A stretch of 64,000 bases of DNA from Steinernema hermaphroditum (GCA_030435675.1 CM059623.1:14478092-14542091); one strand, 5' to 3'. Shown: positions 42,643-53,869, counted from the first letter of the stretch. Notes: generated by a model not told the origin, from the sequence alone. Program-made: numbers and translations.

Positions 42643-43019
42643 CTCATGCGAAACAATCAAACAAACTCGCTGCAACCGCTTGCAGCGATAGACGGTCTTG
42701 AAGGCGCTTTCTGCGCGCTTTGCTAAATTTTCCTTTCCTGGCGGGACCATGGCTGAACTCTTTGCTATGGGGAATATTCCTTAGTGTTTGTATGGAGAGT
42801 AGCAGCGGTCATTCAAAAGTCACAGAATCCCTCAACTTCATAGTGTTCATCTTCAAAGAATTAGGAGAACCATAGAGAATGTCATTATATGCCAGTGTGA
42901 AACCTTCTTACTTCGTGTTTTGTGACCATTTTGGGTTATTTTGTTCCCCTAGGTTCATCGGAATTCCGATTTTTTCCGTTTTTAGGGAACAAGTGATGTA
43001 CATCTATATCAAAAGCAAA

Positions 43020-43130
43020 CCCAAAGAAGGCGTGAAAAGGGTCGACGATTTTTGTCTACCTCTATGATCTCCAGCAGCTCGTCTGAGTGAAGATCGATGT
43101 TCGCAATGGAAACGCTTCCGGCCGCTTATT
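43020..43130 (-). pseudogene. F-box family fragment
   Basis: Reverse complement of part of F3 (about 20595-20700), containing the words 'gaaaagggtcgacgattttt' and 'gatctccagcagctcgtctg'. About 100 bases, no other exon. Confidence 0.5.
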
Positions 43131-43144
43131 TGTCTAGACTTCAG

Positions 43145-43152
43145 TATATAAA
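43145..43152 (+). promoter_or_regulatory. TATA-like box upstream of the helicase gene
   Basis: TATATAAA, followed 26 bases later by ATG (43178, MARRPVARKPLQL then stop). Two 'ggacgagcgttg' words (43221, 43341) in similar contexts suggest duplicated 5' exons or flank. The link to the 43559 frame is not proven. Confidence 0.3.
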
Positions 43153-43558
43153 GGCTCATTTCTGGCTTATTCGCATAATGGCCCGCCGACCGGTTGCGCG
43201 AAAACCTCTCCAGCTCTGAGGACGAGCGTTGGGTTTATCCCAACTCAAAAAAAGGTTATTAATGTGTGGTTAACTGCTCTTTAATCGCTTTCTTTTAGCG
43301 CTTCAAACGAGCGAATGATCAGGACCTTACCAGTTCCGGGGACGAGCGTTGTCCTGGACTGAGCCAACGGTACATTTCGTACATCCCGACCACGTGTTTT
43401 GTTTCGCGCTTTCATGAGGCGCCTGCGCCATCGCGGAGCTTTTGCGCTTTAATTTTCATTTACGAGCGCGTTTATTAATTGGATGCGGGGTCTTGCCTGT
43501 CTAATCACTGCTTTTCTTTAGGATCTTCGCTGATCTGATCGATCAATTTTCCCACACT

Positions 43559-45216
43559 ATGCTTCACAAGCTTAATGAAGCCGGACAGGCGCAGCGGATC
43601 AGAAGTGGGCAGGTGACGTTTAGTGTCCATTTCTTATTATCTATTCGTTTATGGTTGCAGAACATTGTCCAACTGTGTGCCGCATGCGGACGGTCCGTTG
43701 ATTACGCCCGTAAGGATCTGGGAGCCAAACGGCGACCAGGCGAAAGATCAGAAGTGCCGGGTCGACAGCACTATATCAAATCAAAGTGCCAGCTGTCGTG
43801 TGTAGCCTGTGGAAAACATGGGTGCACTCACACGAAAATGGACTGGAAGCATTTTACCGAGGAGGTTCTGCGCCCGCAGCATTTTGCTATAGCTACATCA
43901 AGGTTGTGCTGCAAGCGCTTTCCCATTGCCGCTATGGCACGTTCGGTAACTTGGCGAATTTGGAGATATGCAAAGAATTCTGCTTTTAGCTAAGCGTGTA
44001 TTGGGATGGGCTCGGAGAGTCCTCCACGCCAACTTAACCTATCAACCTGTTTTGGACGCGCTAGAACACGAAAAAGACGCCTTTGAGAAGCAGTTCGACG
44101 ATCTGAAGGAGCTACCCCTAGCTCTTCGTCGAGCGACAGATCAGGATTTACGAGATGAAGATGTGGACTTGCGGGCAAGACCATTCCTGTATGTCGTCGA
44201 CAAGTCACGTACCGAAGCCCGTCTAATCGATAGATGCCTGGACATCGGCGACGATGTTGCTGCAGAGCTTTGGTGATTATATCCAGACACAACGTCATAT
44301 ATTTCTTGTTGCTTTTTGTAGGGACAGTACCGGCAGTCGAATTGTCTCACAGAAGACCATTTGCATTCGTGAAACGTTCTTCGGAACTTATGTGTATTTC
44401 ATGAACAAAAACGGAAACGTTTGTGACATAGTTCCTGGCCACAACGAAGCCCTCGGAAACAGTGTAGCCGAATTTACGTGTACTATTCACCCGAAGCGCT
44501 TCCTGCAACGTGAAATACTTCGATGTTGGCGCAGACTGTCCCACAATTTCGAAACTCTGGTAGCACCAGGAAGTCGCCTCTCGAGCCCAAATCGTCCGCC
44601 ACTTAGATTTCGTGGACCCCCGGGCCCGACAGATCAGGAGCAATATCCAGCTGTGGAATTTGTGAATCTTACAGAGTTCCAAGAACGCACAGTAAGCGCA
44701 TGGTCCTATGCATTGTTATAAATTCCTTATCTTTAGATTGCGTGGCTCTGTTCAGTTTTCAATCTGAACGAAGAACAAACAAAAGCCGTGAGGATGTGCT
44801 ACGGCACTAGCTTGTGCAGTGTTCATGGACCCCCCGGCACCGGTAAAACAACTACGGCCGCAGTTTTGCTGATTGTGTTCTTGGTTGTGGACACTCTCAC
44901 GAAAGGGTGCGTGGACGAAGTTATTGTGGCGTCCGCAACCAACACTGCCGTCGACAACTTCCTACGTGCTTTCCACAAACGCGTTACGCAACTTGAAGAG
45001 CACCGGCTCCTGGCGATTGATCAGGATTTCTGCGGCGTCGATGGATTCAATAGCACCCTCTTCCGCACGGCTATTAAAAATGTAGTCAAGGCAGCAAAGG
45101 GAGTTTTCCCCTCCAAGAAGGCCCCCGAAGCCATGATATACCGACGATATGGCCGCTATGCGATCAGGGATGAGAATTTGACGGATATGTATTCTAGGAG
45201 CAAAGTTCAGCGTAAG
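43559..45216 (+). pseudogene. SF1 (UPF1-like) helicase, truncated after motif I
   Basis: Exons in order: 43559-43610 (MLHKLNEAGQAQRIRSGQ); about 43660-43800, cysteine-rich, with CAAC and CQLSCVACGKHGC zinc-ribbon-like spacing; about 43968-44272 (...LEHEKDAFEKQFDDLKELPL to ...CLDIGDDVAAEL); 44322-44691 (STGSRIVSQKTICIRETFFG); 44737-45216. The last contains LNEEQTKAV (motif Q-like), then VHGPPGTGKTTTAA (Walker A, about 44823-44864) and VIVASATNTAVDNFL (motif Ia). The introns 44273-44321 and 44692-44736 close in frame. Walker B (motif II) and all later motifs are missing: after the 45216 donor the DNA changes to repeats and an F-box fragment. Frames around 43800-43970 are not continuous. Possibly derived from a mobile-element or NFX1/UPF1-type helicase. 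Confidence 0.6.
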
Positions 45217-45407
45217 GTAAGCCATGAACATAACTGAATGAGGTTTCACGGGTTCCCGAGTCGGGAGTTTGTTATCAGTTCCTGGGAATTCGAATCCGCA
45301 CTCCAGGGGGGCGAGGAATTCCCGACTCGGGATTCATTGACATATCCCGAATTGGGATATCATTGCCCGAATCGGCTGAATGAATATCGCAAAATATCAC
45401 CGTATAT

Positions 45408-45545
45408 TTTCACCCGATCACTTAGGTACATTAGGTCATCGACAGTTTCCTCCGCTAATTCGATGTGGTGATCCTAAATGGGACCTGATGAAGAACTGAG
45501 GCAGAACACCAACCCTGATTTTCGGAAGATCTTTTCTATCATAAG
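45408..45545 (-). pseudogene. F-box family fragment (F3-like)
   Basis: Reverse complement of about 20470-20600 of F3 (words 'cacttaggtacattaggtc', 'cggaagatcttttctatcat'), including the exon end KIRVGV and the start of the next exon. Stops are present; isolated. Confidence 0.5.
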
Positions 45546-46177
45546 ATCGGAATATCTCCGCTGGAACGTGTAAGGTAACACATTGCTGTTGTACCAGCTT
45601 TGAATGTAATACGTGAAAAAAAGTTTGGTTTTGAAGAGCGACAGCGATTGACCAACTGAATAATCGGTACTTCGCTCAGCTGAAATGTACCTTCGAGCTC
45701 AGCTGAAATGTATCTGTTGCTTCATGATATAACTAGTGATTCTTCTTCTAAATTATATAAATTATATGAAACCCGAACCCGAACAACTCTGCACGAGACT
45801 GAGTCAACTCTCCCGTAAGTTGAAGCCCCTTCGCTGTTTATCTCTTGATATATGATTCGCAGCGTGGCACAAAAAACCTCGTAAACTGGATAACTTGAAA
45901 ATTGTTAACTCTGATTTTAAGATCATTGAAGTTTTTCGTGTTCATTTGTCACCGTTTCCATATAGCACCATATTTTTCCAATTTTAATTCCGACCGCGAA
46001 CTCCAAGTTTATCAGTTTCAGGATTTTCATGTCCGATTTTTGTAACATTACTTATACTGACTTGTCGTTGATAAAATTCTTTTTTGATAAAGATTATTTT
46101 CTCAGACCTGGCTTCTAGGTTCCCAAGCTTAGGGTCATCACCTGGCTGCTAGATTCCCAAGCTTAGGGTTCTAAATG
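45546..46177. repeat. repeat block shared with 37.0-37.84 kb
   Basis: Diverged copy of the 37.0-37.84 kb block leading into the identical ~470-base segment. It includes a hAT end piece 'cccgaacccgaacaactctg' (45773-45792). No gene is seen. Confidence 0.45.
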
Positions 46178-46554
46178 ACTTCGATATTGTATGGCACTTC
46201 TCGTGAAATCAACGGTGAATTTCGAAACATCGACCCTTCCACGTGCCCTCAATGGAGAAGTCGGAACTCCGGTCGAAAGGCGTTTTCAGATTAGGTTTGA
46301 GCATCAAATTTCTCTTCCGTTCTCTCAAATCTTCCTCGATGATAGCTGCACGAAGAATCTCCAAACTATCGTAGTGGGACTCCCGTAATATCAGACCCAG
46401 ATCCGAAGTTTAGGGTACCCGAACCCGACATCTGCGCCGATGACGACCGACGACTGTCTTCTACGAGCATGTCAACCCCGTTGCAACAAAAACTAACAAA
46501 GACGTACAACTATAGAATTTATACTCTGTCACAACAAGCCGTTGAGCAACGTTC

Positions 46555-49348
46555 CTAACACCGCCCGTTTCGTTCCAAGTGATCATCTTTGAGCTGATAG
46601 GCAGGCTTGAAAAACCCGGGGCTGATCACCAGTGCCGGATTCGGCTTCGTGCTCGATTTGCCGCCGATAGAAGTGTAGCCTTTGTCGTACAGTTCGCAAT
46701 AGGGCACGCAGAGACCGCGGAGGAAAGTCCAGATCTCGGTGTAGCTCCAGTCGAGAACGGGACAGACCTATAAGGGGAATATGATGATGCGATCTTTCAA
46801 GTCGAGACGCACCCTCAGGAAATCTGGCCATCCATGATCAGTTCGCTCGCATTTGCTCTTCATGAATCTGCCTCGAGGATCTGCGATAATAGGAAGATAG
46901 GATGGAGTGACATGAACATGGACAAACCTGTAGAGCGACTTCCCATGAACACCACGTCTACAAGAGGCTGATCGCTCTTCAGAGTTTCAAGGCCGGACTT
47001 AAGAGGTCCCACATACTCTCGCATTTCGATGTTGTACAAGGCGGCCACTTTGGTGATGAACTCGCCCACTTCACTGAACTCGTCCCCGCAGAGGATGTGG
47101 AACCCATTGATCTTAGATCCTGGACCGTATTTTCTAAACAAGGAGGTCACGATAGCTCCCTAGATACTACTCACTCATCGAACTTTATCCTGAGCAGTTG
47201 CAGCAGCACTGTGCAGTCCTTTCCTCCGTTAAATGAAATAGCCACTTTTTCACGGCTACAATAGATCGTTATTCATGGACGTATATGTGTAACTCACTCG
47301 TTGGTACTGAAGATGTCATCGAAGACGCTCATGGTCTCATCCAGCTTCTTGGCGAAAGCGGTTCCATCCGGTGAATCTAGCAGTCTCTTCCGGAAGGCTA
47401 GGTACTTCTCAGGGGAGTTCAGCCATGGCTTTTCGTCAAAAACAATCAGGTCTTCTGAAAGAAATCGATAGCAAGTGAATTGATGAAGGATCTCATACTC
47501 TGCAGGTGCGCCTTTAGCTCTTCACTTGCAGCCTTTCCTATTTCGTGTTGACCACTTTCGACAACCAGCTTCGTTTTGAAGTATCTGCAATTCATTGCTG
47601 CTCAAATATCATCAATATACTTTTTTTGATGATTCATAAATGAGTCCTGTTTGCATGGCTTTTTCAGAAATGCCTTTGGGAAGGGGGACCACTCAGCGTT
47701 TGACCAATCACCTCTATATGTTGTCAATGACCTATCTAACCTGGCCGACTTATCAAACCTCATTTTGAGCATGTGGAGCATATTGTCCAAAGTAAATTAG
47801 AAACACTTGCAGTGAGAATGGTTAGCTATTTTGAATTTGGCCTATGGACTTTTGACCTTAGAGCCTGTTGGCCTATCAAGGAGTTTTAAGAAGAAGAACC
47901 ATTAGGCGTTTGGTGAATCAGGCTCTTTGAATGGTTGTCAAGGACTTATATAACCTCATGTGGCTAGCTATGAGCCACATTTTAAGGACCATATTGTCGA
48001 AGTTCTTTGAGTATTTTAAAAAAAAAAACTAAAACTGATGTGGATGCTCAATAATGTGGTGTAGTGGATGAACCTTTTTGGTATTTCTCCGACATATGCT
48101 GGATTAAAAAACTTGCCGTGGGACCGAATGGTTGACTATATGGAATTTATTGGCTTCTTTGTATTGGCCTAAGAAGCGTAGCTATGAAACTGTTCTACCA
48201 TCAGTTAACCTTCTAATAACCACCCAACTTCCATTGCTGAGCTAGGGGAGAAGTGAGAACAGCTCCTCTTACAGAGGTGAGGGCCAGTCCTACTTTTTTG
48301 TGTTAATAGATGTACTTAGAATCGACATCATGGACAGTGTACTTAGGCTTTGTGTTTGTAATCAACCATCTCAACTCCAATTGCCCCATTTTCTGACTCT
48401 CTCAAAGGTCGCGGCTAGAAAAGTGACCTGTTTGGCATCTTAGAATTGTAAAATTAAGATTTCTCATATGCAGGAACTTACGGGCTGTCCAAAACAGGAT
48501 AACATCCGATGGCGACGTCCGCGCCATATTTGTCAGCGACATCCGTCAGCAGCTCGGAGAAATGAATCTCGTTAGTGCGCACGTGGATCGTCTCTGAGAA
48601 GAACGCATCGCAGCTTCCATTGTTGGGGAACAGTTGCTCCTGAAGACTCGTCCAGCATACGATAGCAAAGCTAAAGACTCACTTCAAGAAGTGTGAACGC
48701 CAGCTCGCAGAAGCGAGGAACGCCGGGGAAGGAGACGACGTTCTTGATCTTCACGAGGGGAAAGGAGATGGTTTCCGGGTCCTTCGGTTTCGCCCACAGA
48801 AGCGTCGCCGACTTCGGGATCTCGCAGAACTTTCGCGCGGCGCGCTCGACGTCCTTGATGCGCGAACGCTTCAGGAGCTTCTCGACGACCTCGCGGAGCT
48901 CGTCACTAAGCATCAGCTCATCGCCGAAGGCATGGGCGAGGCCCTGGAAGGTGCGGTCGTCGTGTGTGGGGCCGATGCCGCCCGTCGTCAGCACGATGTC
49001 GAATTTTTCGCTGAGCGCGCGCACCTCAGCCGAGATCTCGTCCACTTCGTCGCCCACAACTGAAATCTAAGACCTCAGTGCGTTTATCATCGCTCGAGAA
49101 GCAAAAGATTCTTCAAAAAAGGCAATTACCTTTCGAACGATGATGCCTCGATCGTGGAGACGCTTGCAGATGAAGTGCGAGTTGGTGTCACGCGTAGATC
49201 CCTTGAGGATCTCGTCGCCGATGACGATGAGGCCGGCCTCGGTGCGACGGGTGCCGTTGCACGGCTTCGCCGCGGATTCCGCCGCCGAAGACGAAGAAGA
49301 AGTCATGCGGGAGCTGCCGGCGATCAGTCGGCCCAACGAAGTGCGCAT
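46555..49348 (-). CDS. flad-1: FAD synthase, FLAD1-type (MoCF-like + PAPS-reductase-like)
   Basis: Nine exons: 49348-49130, 49066-48683, 48639-48482, 47584-47499, 47454-47298, 47255-47175, 47133-46928, 46880-46813, 46767-46555. They total 523 residues in one frame, close to the animal enzyme. It adenylates FMN to FAD. Seen: an N-terminal molybdopterin-binding-like domain ([18 protein letters not shown] at about 39-56, [12 protein letters not shown] at about 100-111), whose role in FLAD1 is hydrolytic or regulatory. Then the catalytic PAPS-reductase-like domain: [12 protein letters not shown] (PP-loop, about 342-353), [10 protein letters not shown] and [16 protein letters not shown], ending with [15 protein letters not shown]. 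Exon 2 must start at the TTAG acceptor (49066), seven bases before a decoy TTTCAG. The 897-base intron 3 (47585-48481) contains imperfect direct repeats but no gene. Its last codons and 3' flank are duplicated at 37.8-38.3 kb. Confidence 0.92.
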
Positions 49349-49399
49349 CCACAGATTGGCGACAGCGATTCCCAGTGGATGGCAGTGGGTCCGCCTTTC

Positions 49400-50600
49400 T
49401 AAAAGGGCAAGATGGAAGATGCCAAAACGGTGATTCACTGCGTTGTGAAATGCGATTTGTTGCAGATAAAGCGATCCGACGGGGAAGCCGCCAGTAAATA
49501 TCACACGTTCATCTTTTTGTGTTTTGTGGTTTGTGTCACATTGTTTTGTATCATAACATCGAAGGAGCACAATAAATGTCCTCTTAAAGGTGACTGCAAA
49601 AGTCTCTCAATACAACTATTTCCTGAACAGGTTTGAGGTATTGTCCTGGACTAATGGACCCTCAATGTAGCAATTCAAAGGATTTTGGCTACCTTGAGGA
49701 TGCTATAACCTAAAAAATGTAAAATTTGTCTAGTAGACAAACGTTACCTACAAAGACAACCCACTTTTTCAGCAGATTTGTCTGAAATCGGTCCACTTCA
49801 CGATGATTCTTTCAACAAGAAAGACTGAACTGCCTTCTGTTTTTGCTTAACAGACAAAGGGGAAAGGGTTATTTAGTGAATCATTGGTAATGCATATTGC
49901 ATTGTGATAAGTGAAGGAATTAGATCTTTTCTGTTTAAATATAGCAGAACAAGAAAGCTTTTAACTGGTAACAGTACTTACCACAGTCTAGATTGGTAGC
50001 TCCAAGCATATGCCTGGTTCCGAGGGTACGCTGAGATGCAAGATATCCTAATTTACTCCTTAGCATACCTGAAATAACCGGATGACAATATGTTTCTTCC
50101 CGGAAAGGACCGTCCAGCTGACCCTAGAGGCCAGTCCAAAACGAACAAATCTGTCTATAGCACATGCTCGATTATGAATCAAATTCAGAACTTTGAAAGT
50201 TCTTAACGAATGTGATGTGGAGATGAGGTCGTCCTACTGGATCAATCCCCCTGAATACTGGATCTGGAGAGATCAGAAAGGGCTGAGGCGATTTTCGTGG
50301 GTCAAGGCGTCAATAATTGCTTCACGAAGAACGATCGATTCTGGTTATCAGTTCACTTTGACAGTCACCCGCGAACTTGTGAAAAAAAATACGCTTCAGT
50401 GGAGTAAAAATTCTATTTGTGGCCAGGCAAAAGCAGCGTTACCCAACAAAACGGATCTAAAAGCAATGTGTGTAAACGTGTGAACCTATCAAACCGTAGA
50501 TATGGCATTGGTCCTCACGGAAAGGACCGTCCAGATGACCATAGAGGCCAGACCAAATCGCTCAAATCCCCATGGAAGAGATTGTAGCATGGATAGGCGA
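49400..50600. other. gene-poor stretch upstream of FLAD1
   Basis: There is an acceptor-like CCCTTTTAG (minus, about 49401) before the FLAD1 start, a possible leader-acceptor site. At 50097-50160 and 50517-50580 the words 'ggaaaggaccgtccag' and 'agaggccag' recur as a direct repeat of about 50 bases. No gene is recognised. Confidence 0.4.
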
Positions 50601-50760
50601 ACCTAGATCACACCTAAGCCGGAAATATCGATGACTGAAGCTGCCGGACAGAGGGTGCTCCTGGTATCCGACCCTTCTTCTACCCTCTGGCTTCGTTCCT
50701 GGCCACACTTAGCCTCTTTTCGAATGCTTGAATATCTGGAACTTGACAGGATCTGCTGTG
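50500..50760. repeat. repeat pair with 53.87-54.06 kb
   Basis: 'ccccatggaagagattgtag' to 'gataggcgaacctagatcac' and 'gtgctcctggtatccgaccc' to 'acacttagcct' recur at 53888-54016 in the same order and orientation with scattered changes. No coding role is seen. Confidence 0.55.
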
Positions 50761-50779
50761 AATGCATTTATTTTCCGAT

Positions 50780-51200
50780 TCGAATTCGAGGGCAACTTCG
50801 AGTGAGTCTTCTCCTTGCACTACACGAAACGGGATTCCGAGCGCCGGGCGAAGCTCTTCCTAGCGGCGAACTCGAAGGAGGAGATGGACTCCGGGGTCCT
50901 CGAGCTCTGCAGGTACTGAAAGTTCCTCGCCGACGACGCGGACTCCTACTTGGACTCTTCGGCATCCAATGGCGTCACTCCACTCCTCGACCGCTCCCGA
51001 CGCCCGATGACGCGCCTGCCCCTCTCCGATCTCGACGCTCAGAAGACTCCTTCCTCATCGACACCCCGATATCCGAGTGCGGTACCGGCAGCGTCGGCAT
51101 CGGACGCCTCTTCGAAGACGCCACCGCCCCTCTACCTCTCACCGCCCGCCCCAAGGTGGGTCCCCCTCCGATTCCCTTGGCCACAACTTGTAGAGTAAAG
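50780..51200 (+). pseudogene. possible PH-domain adaptor remnant
   Basis: The frame starting near 50780 reads EFEGNFE-stop-VFSLHYTKRDSERRAKLFLAA then NSKEEMDSGVLELCRY-stop-KFLADDADSYLDSS, then a Ser/Pro-rich tail to a stop at 51198. The block 'F.LHYTKRDSERRAKLFLAA.SKEEMDS.V.ELC' resembles the last strands and C-terminal helix of a PH domain as in GAB/DOS-type adaptors. Where tryptophan would be expected there are TGA, GGG and TGA codons. A decayed exon is likely; alternative splicing around the stops is not excluded. Confidence 0.35.
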
Positions 51201-51878
51201 TTGTACGAAGAGACTTGACTCGGCCCGAACATCAAACGCAAATTCAGTTCATATTTTGAAGTTTGCGCTGACCACACGTTTGATTCTGTCATTTGAATCT
51301 CTCGTGGTCTCACATCGATTGGTCACCATATCGGTCTGCGCATTGTCTCTGCTGTCTAGGCTAGCGACCGCTTCCTGTCCCTTCCGTCCATGCGCTGCTC
51401 GAGCTGTATGTTTTTGCTGTTTAGCATGGGTGTTGCTGTTTGTGTTGATTTCGTACGTTCCGGGAAAAAAGAAGGTTAATCTGCATGTGCCCTATGGATT
51501 ACGGTTCTGTTAACTGTCTAATTTCCGCACAAAAATCCGACAAATGGTGACAAAAAGACCATTTCACATCCAAAATAGGCTTCCGAAGAGCGACTTTTTC
51601 TTCCTAAGTAGTATGGTAGTCTCTTGTGACAGAAATATCTCTGCCCACTCTCCTTAGTGTAACCGCCGCGTGCTGATCATATTGAACGTAAATCGGTGCA
51701 AGACCGCCTCTTTCGATAAGTGTCGCGCATCGCTTGCTTTGCTCCGTGTTTAGCTCTGAACTTGCTCCTTTTGATTTCGTATCGCATTTTGTTGTTGTGT
51801 GAATTGTTTTCTCGCGCATCGCTTTAAGTCTCCTTTTCCATATAGATCGTTCAATTCATCCGTATTCCTTCACTTTTC

Positions 51879-51888
51879 TTTTTGCAGC
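51879..51888 (+). promoter_or_regulatory. putative spliced-leader acceptor of csn-4
   Basis: CTTTTTGCAG ends at 51888, three bases before the ATG at 51892, as for the NDUFB3-like gene. It supports this start over the in-frame ATG at 51799. Confidence 0.5.
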
Positions 51889-51891
51889 AAG

Positions 51892-53297
51892 ATGGCTACC
51901 GCCCTGTTCTACGATGAAGCGCTCAACGGCGCTGAAATCCGCACTATTCTACTCTCTACCATGGACCACAAAGAGCAGACAGAAAAGTAAGCCTTCCTGT
52001 TACAAGATTCAGGCTAAATTACTCGTTTAAGGCTGGTGGCGATGATGAAAAAAGCTGTGAATAATCCGGATGCGGACGAGTCGCAATTGGTTGACGATTT
52101 ATCCTGCTTCGCTGAGACCAGTAAGTGTTTCGGGTGGCGTTTCGGCTACTAACGGCATGATTTTAGTTGTCAACTCGGAAGGCGCCAGTATGGTGGTGAG
52201 CCGTGCCGTCGTCGCTGCGATGGTTGAAGAGATGAAACCACGCGGGCCGGTAGTGACCACCGACGTCGTGGTCGAGTTGGGCGACCGCCTGCTCAAGATC
52301 GTTCAGCCGCGGGTCATCTCATATGAAGAGCAAGCTGCCAGCATCAGAATTAGAATGGCCGAAATATATGAATCGCAGGATAAGTACATCGCCGCGGCCG
52401 AGATGCTCAATTCAATCCCGATGGAAACGGGGCAGCGAATGTACACACCCGAGATGAAGTTCCGCACGTACCTGCGGATCGCCCGAATGTACATCATGGC
52501 CGGAGAGATTGTTCAAGCTGAAAGGAACCTCAACCGCGCCTCGTTCCTCCAGTCAGCAGCCGGATGCGACGACCTGCAAGTGCAGTATAAACTGCTCTGC
52601 GCGGAGATTCTGGACCGCAATGGGAAATTCATCGACGCGGCGCAACGCTACTACCAGCTCTCGATGTTGCCGGGACTAACAAACACAGAGAAAACGGAGT
52701 GCCTGAGCAACGCCATCACGTGCACCGTACTTGCCTCTCCGAGCCAGCACAAAACACGGCTTTTGACGGCGTTATGCAAAGACGACCGCTGCACGACTCT
52801 CCCCGCGTTCCCGATCATTGACAAGATGTTCAAGGAGATGATCATCCGTCCCAGTGAGGTGAGTCCCATCACTGCTCTTTGCAAGTTATAATCCTTCCAT
52901 TCAGTTGGCATCGTTTGAAGCAACCCTCAAGGACTATCAGAAGAAGTGCGCCGGTGGATCGTCTATGCTGCAGAAAGCCGTAGTGGAGCAGAACATGCTT
53001 GCCGCATGCCAGCTTTACAAGAACATCAGTTTCGAAGTCCTGGGAGAGATGCTCGGCATTGGCGCAGAGAAGGCCGAGATGCTCGCGTGCGAGATGATCG
53101 CTGACGGCCGCTTCCAGGCAACCATCGATCAAGTGGAAGGGTACATCTTCTTCAAGGACCGCGCCTCGGGCTTCCTGGACCAGCAAGTGCAGCAGACGTT
53201 CGATCAGGTCAACAAGATCGCGGAAATGATCTACGCCGCACATCCAGAATGGTGCGCGCAGCAGTTGGCCGAGAAGACTGCGCCGGCGTCACATTAG
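51892..53297 (+). CDS. csn-4: COP9 signalosome subunit 4
   Basis: Four exons (51892-51986, 52032-52120, 52167-52858, 52905-53297) give 422 residues, in the family range (about 406-412). CSN4 is a PCI-domain scaffold of the COP9 signalosome, the complex that removes NEDD8 from cullins and so resets CRL ubiquitin ligases. Seen: N-terminal helical repeats (VISYEEQAASIRIRMAEIYE, ESQDKYIAAAEMLNSIPMET, RTYLRIARMYIMAGEIVQAE), then the C-terminal PCI/winged-helix part (ASFEATLKDYQKKC, NISFEVLGEMLGIGAEKAEM, ACEMIADGRFQATIDQVEGY) and a final helix. Introns are 45-46 bases and close in frame. AATAAA lies 50 bases after the stop. Confidence 0.95.
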
Positions 53298-53346
53298 ATC
53301 TCCGTTTGCGACTTGTTTAACTCCTTTGTACATTTTGTGTTTCGTT

Positions 53347-53352
53347 AATAAA
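53347..53352 (+). terminator. polyadenylation signal of csn-4
   Basis: AATAAA 50 bases downstream of the csn-4 stop codon (53297), the canonical nematode signal; cleavage is expected 10-20 bases further. Confidence 0.6.
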
Positions 53353-53403
53353 AGAGTCGTTTTATGTTCCTCTCTCCGATGGCCTCAATCAGTGCTGCGT
53401 GCC

Positions 53404-53802
53404 TCAACCTATCTGGTCTCTTTGATGATTTGACATATGCCATGTAAGAAGGGACTGGAATGCGAAAAGAAGGATGATAAGAATGTCGCTAAACTTTTGT
53501 GCCATTGTGTATGGGTTGTTGGGATGCTGGAGAAGTTCCCATGCATGAGTGACACTTGCTACGCTTGGGACGCTCCTCGCCCCTTCGTAAGCAAAAATAA
53601 GGCCGTCGCTGCCAGAACTTAACTCGGAGGCGGATGTCGATCCTTTGGCGCTCTTAGGAGAGGAGGAGGGGAAGACGGGCTTCGATTTTTCGACTTCGAT
53701 TTTTTCGAAAGATCCGAAGGGGGTTCTGAGAGGAGAAGAGCGTTGGGATCCAGTAGAGGAGAAGATCGGAGACAGCGGCGCTCGTCGCTGGCGTCGAGAC
53801 AC
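53404..53802 (-). CDS. hypothetical Ser-rich protein with C-terminal hydrophobic segment
   Basis: A 132-residue open frame convergent with csn-4, 106 bases from its stop. The first 60 residues are Ser/Pro/Lys-rich (PLSPIFSSTGSQRSSPLRTP). Near the end is a hydrophobic stretch SDILIILLFAFQSLLTWHM that could be a tail anchor. I recognise no family. It could be a last exon of a longer gene extending upward (53.8-54.06 kb), which shares a repeat with 50.5 kb. Low certainty. Confidence 0.3.
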   Translation of the reverse strand: MSRRQRRAPLSPIFSSTGSQRSSPLRTPFGSFEKIEVEKSKPVFPSSSPKSAKGSTSASELSSGSDGLIFAYEGARSVPSVASVTHAWELLQHPNNPYTMAQKFSDILIILLFAFQSLLTWHMSNHQRDQIG

Positions 53803-53869
53803 TTATCGACGCTGTCGCACACGCTCCTCATGGGAACCGTCTGACGCCACAAAAATAACTGCAATGTCT

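Noticed and set aside
48693..49433. Plus-strand frames of 82-125 residues across the FLAD1 first exons
   Set aside because: They are antisense to exons 1-2 of the FAD synthase, whose conserved motifs and splice phases are unambiguous.
50631..51218. 195-residue plus-strand frame
   Set aside because: It overlaps the PH-like frame in another phase, has no motif, and the GC-rich tail keeps all frames open.
51256..51513. 85-residue hydrophobic plus-strand frame upstream of csn-4
   Set aside because: No family match or supporting splice or start signals; hydrophobicity follows from T-rich DNA.
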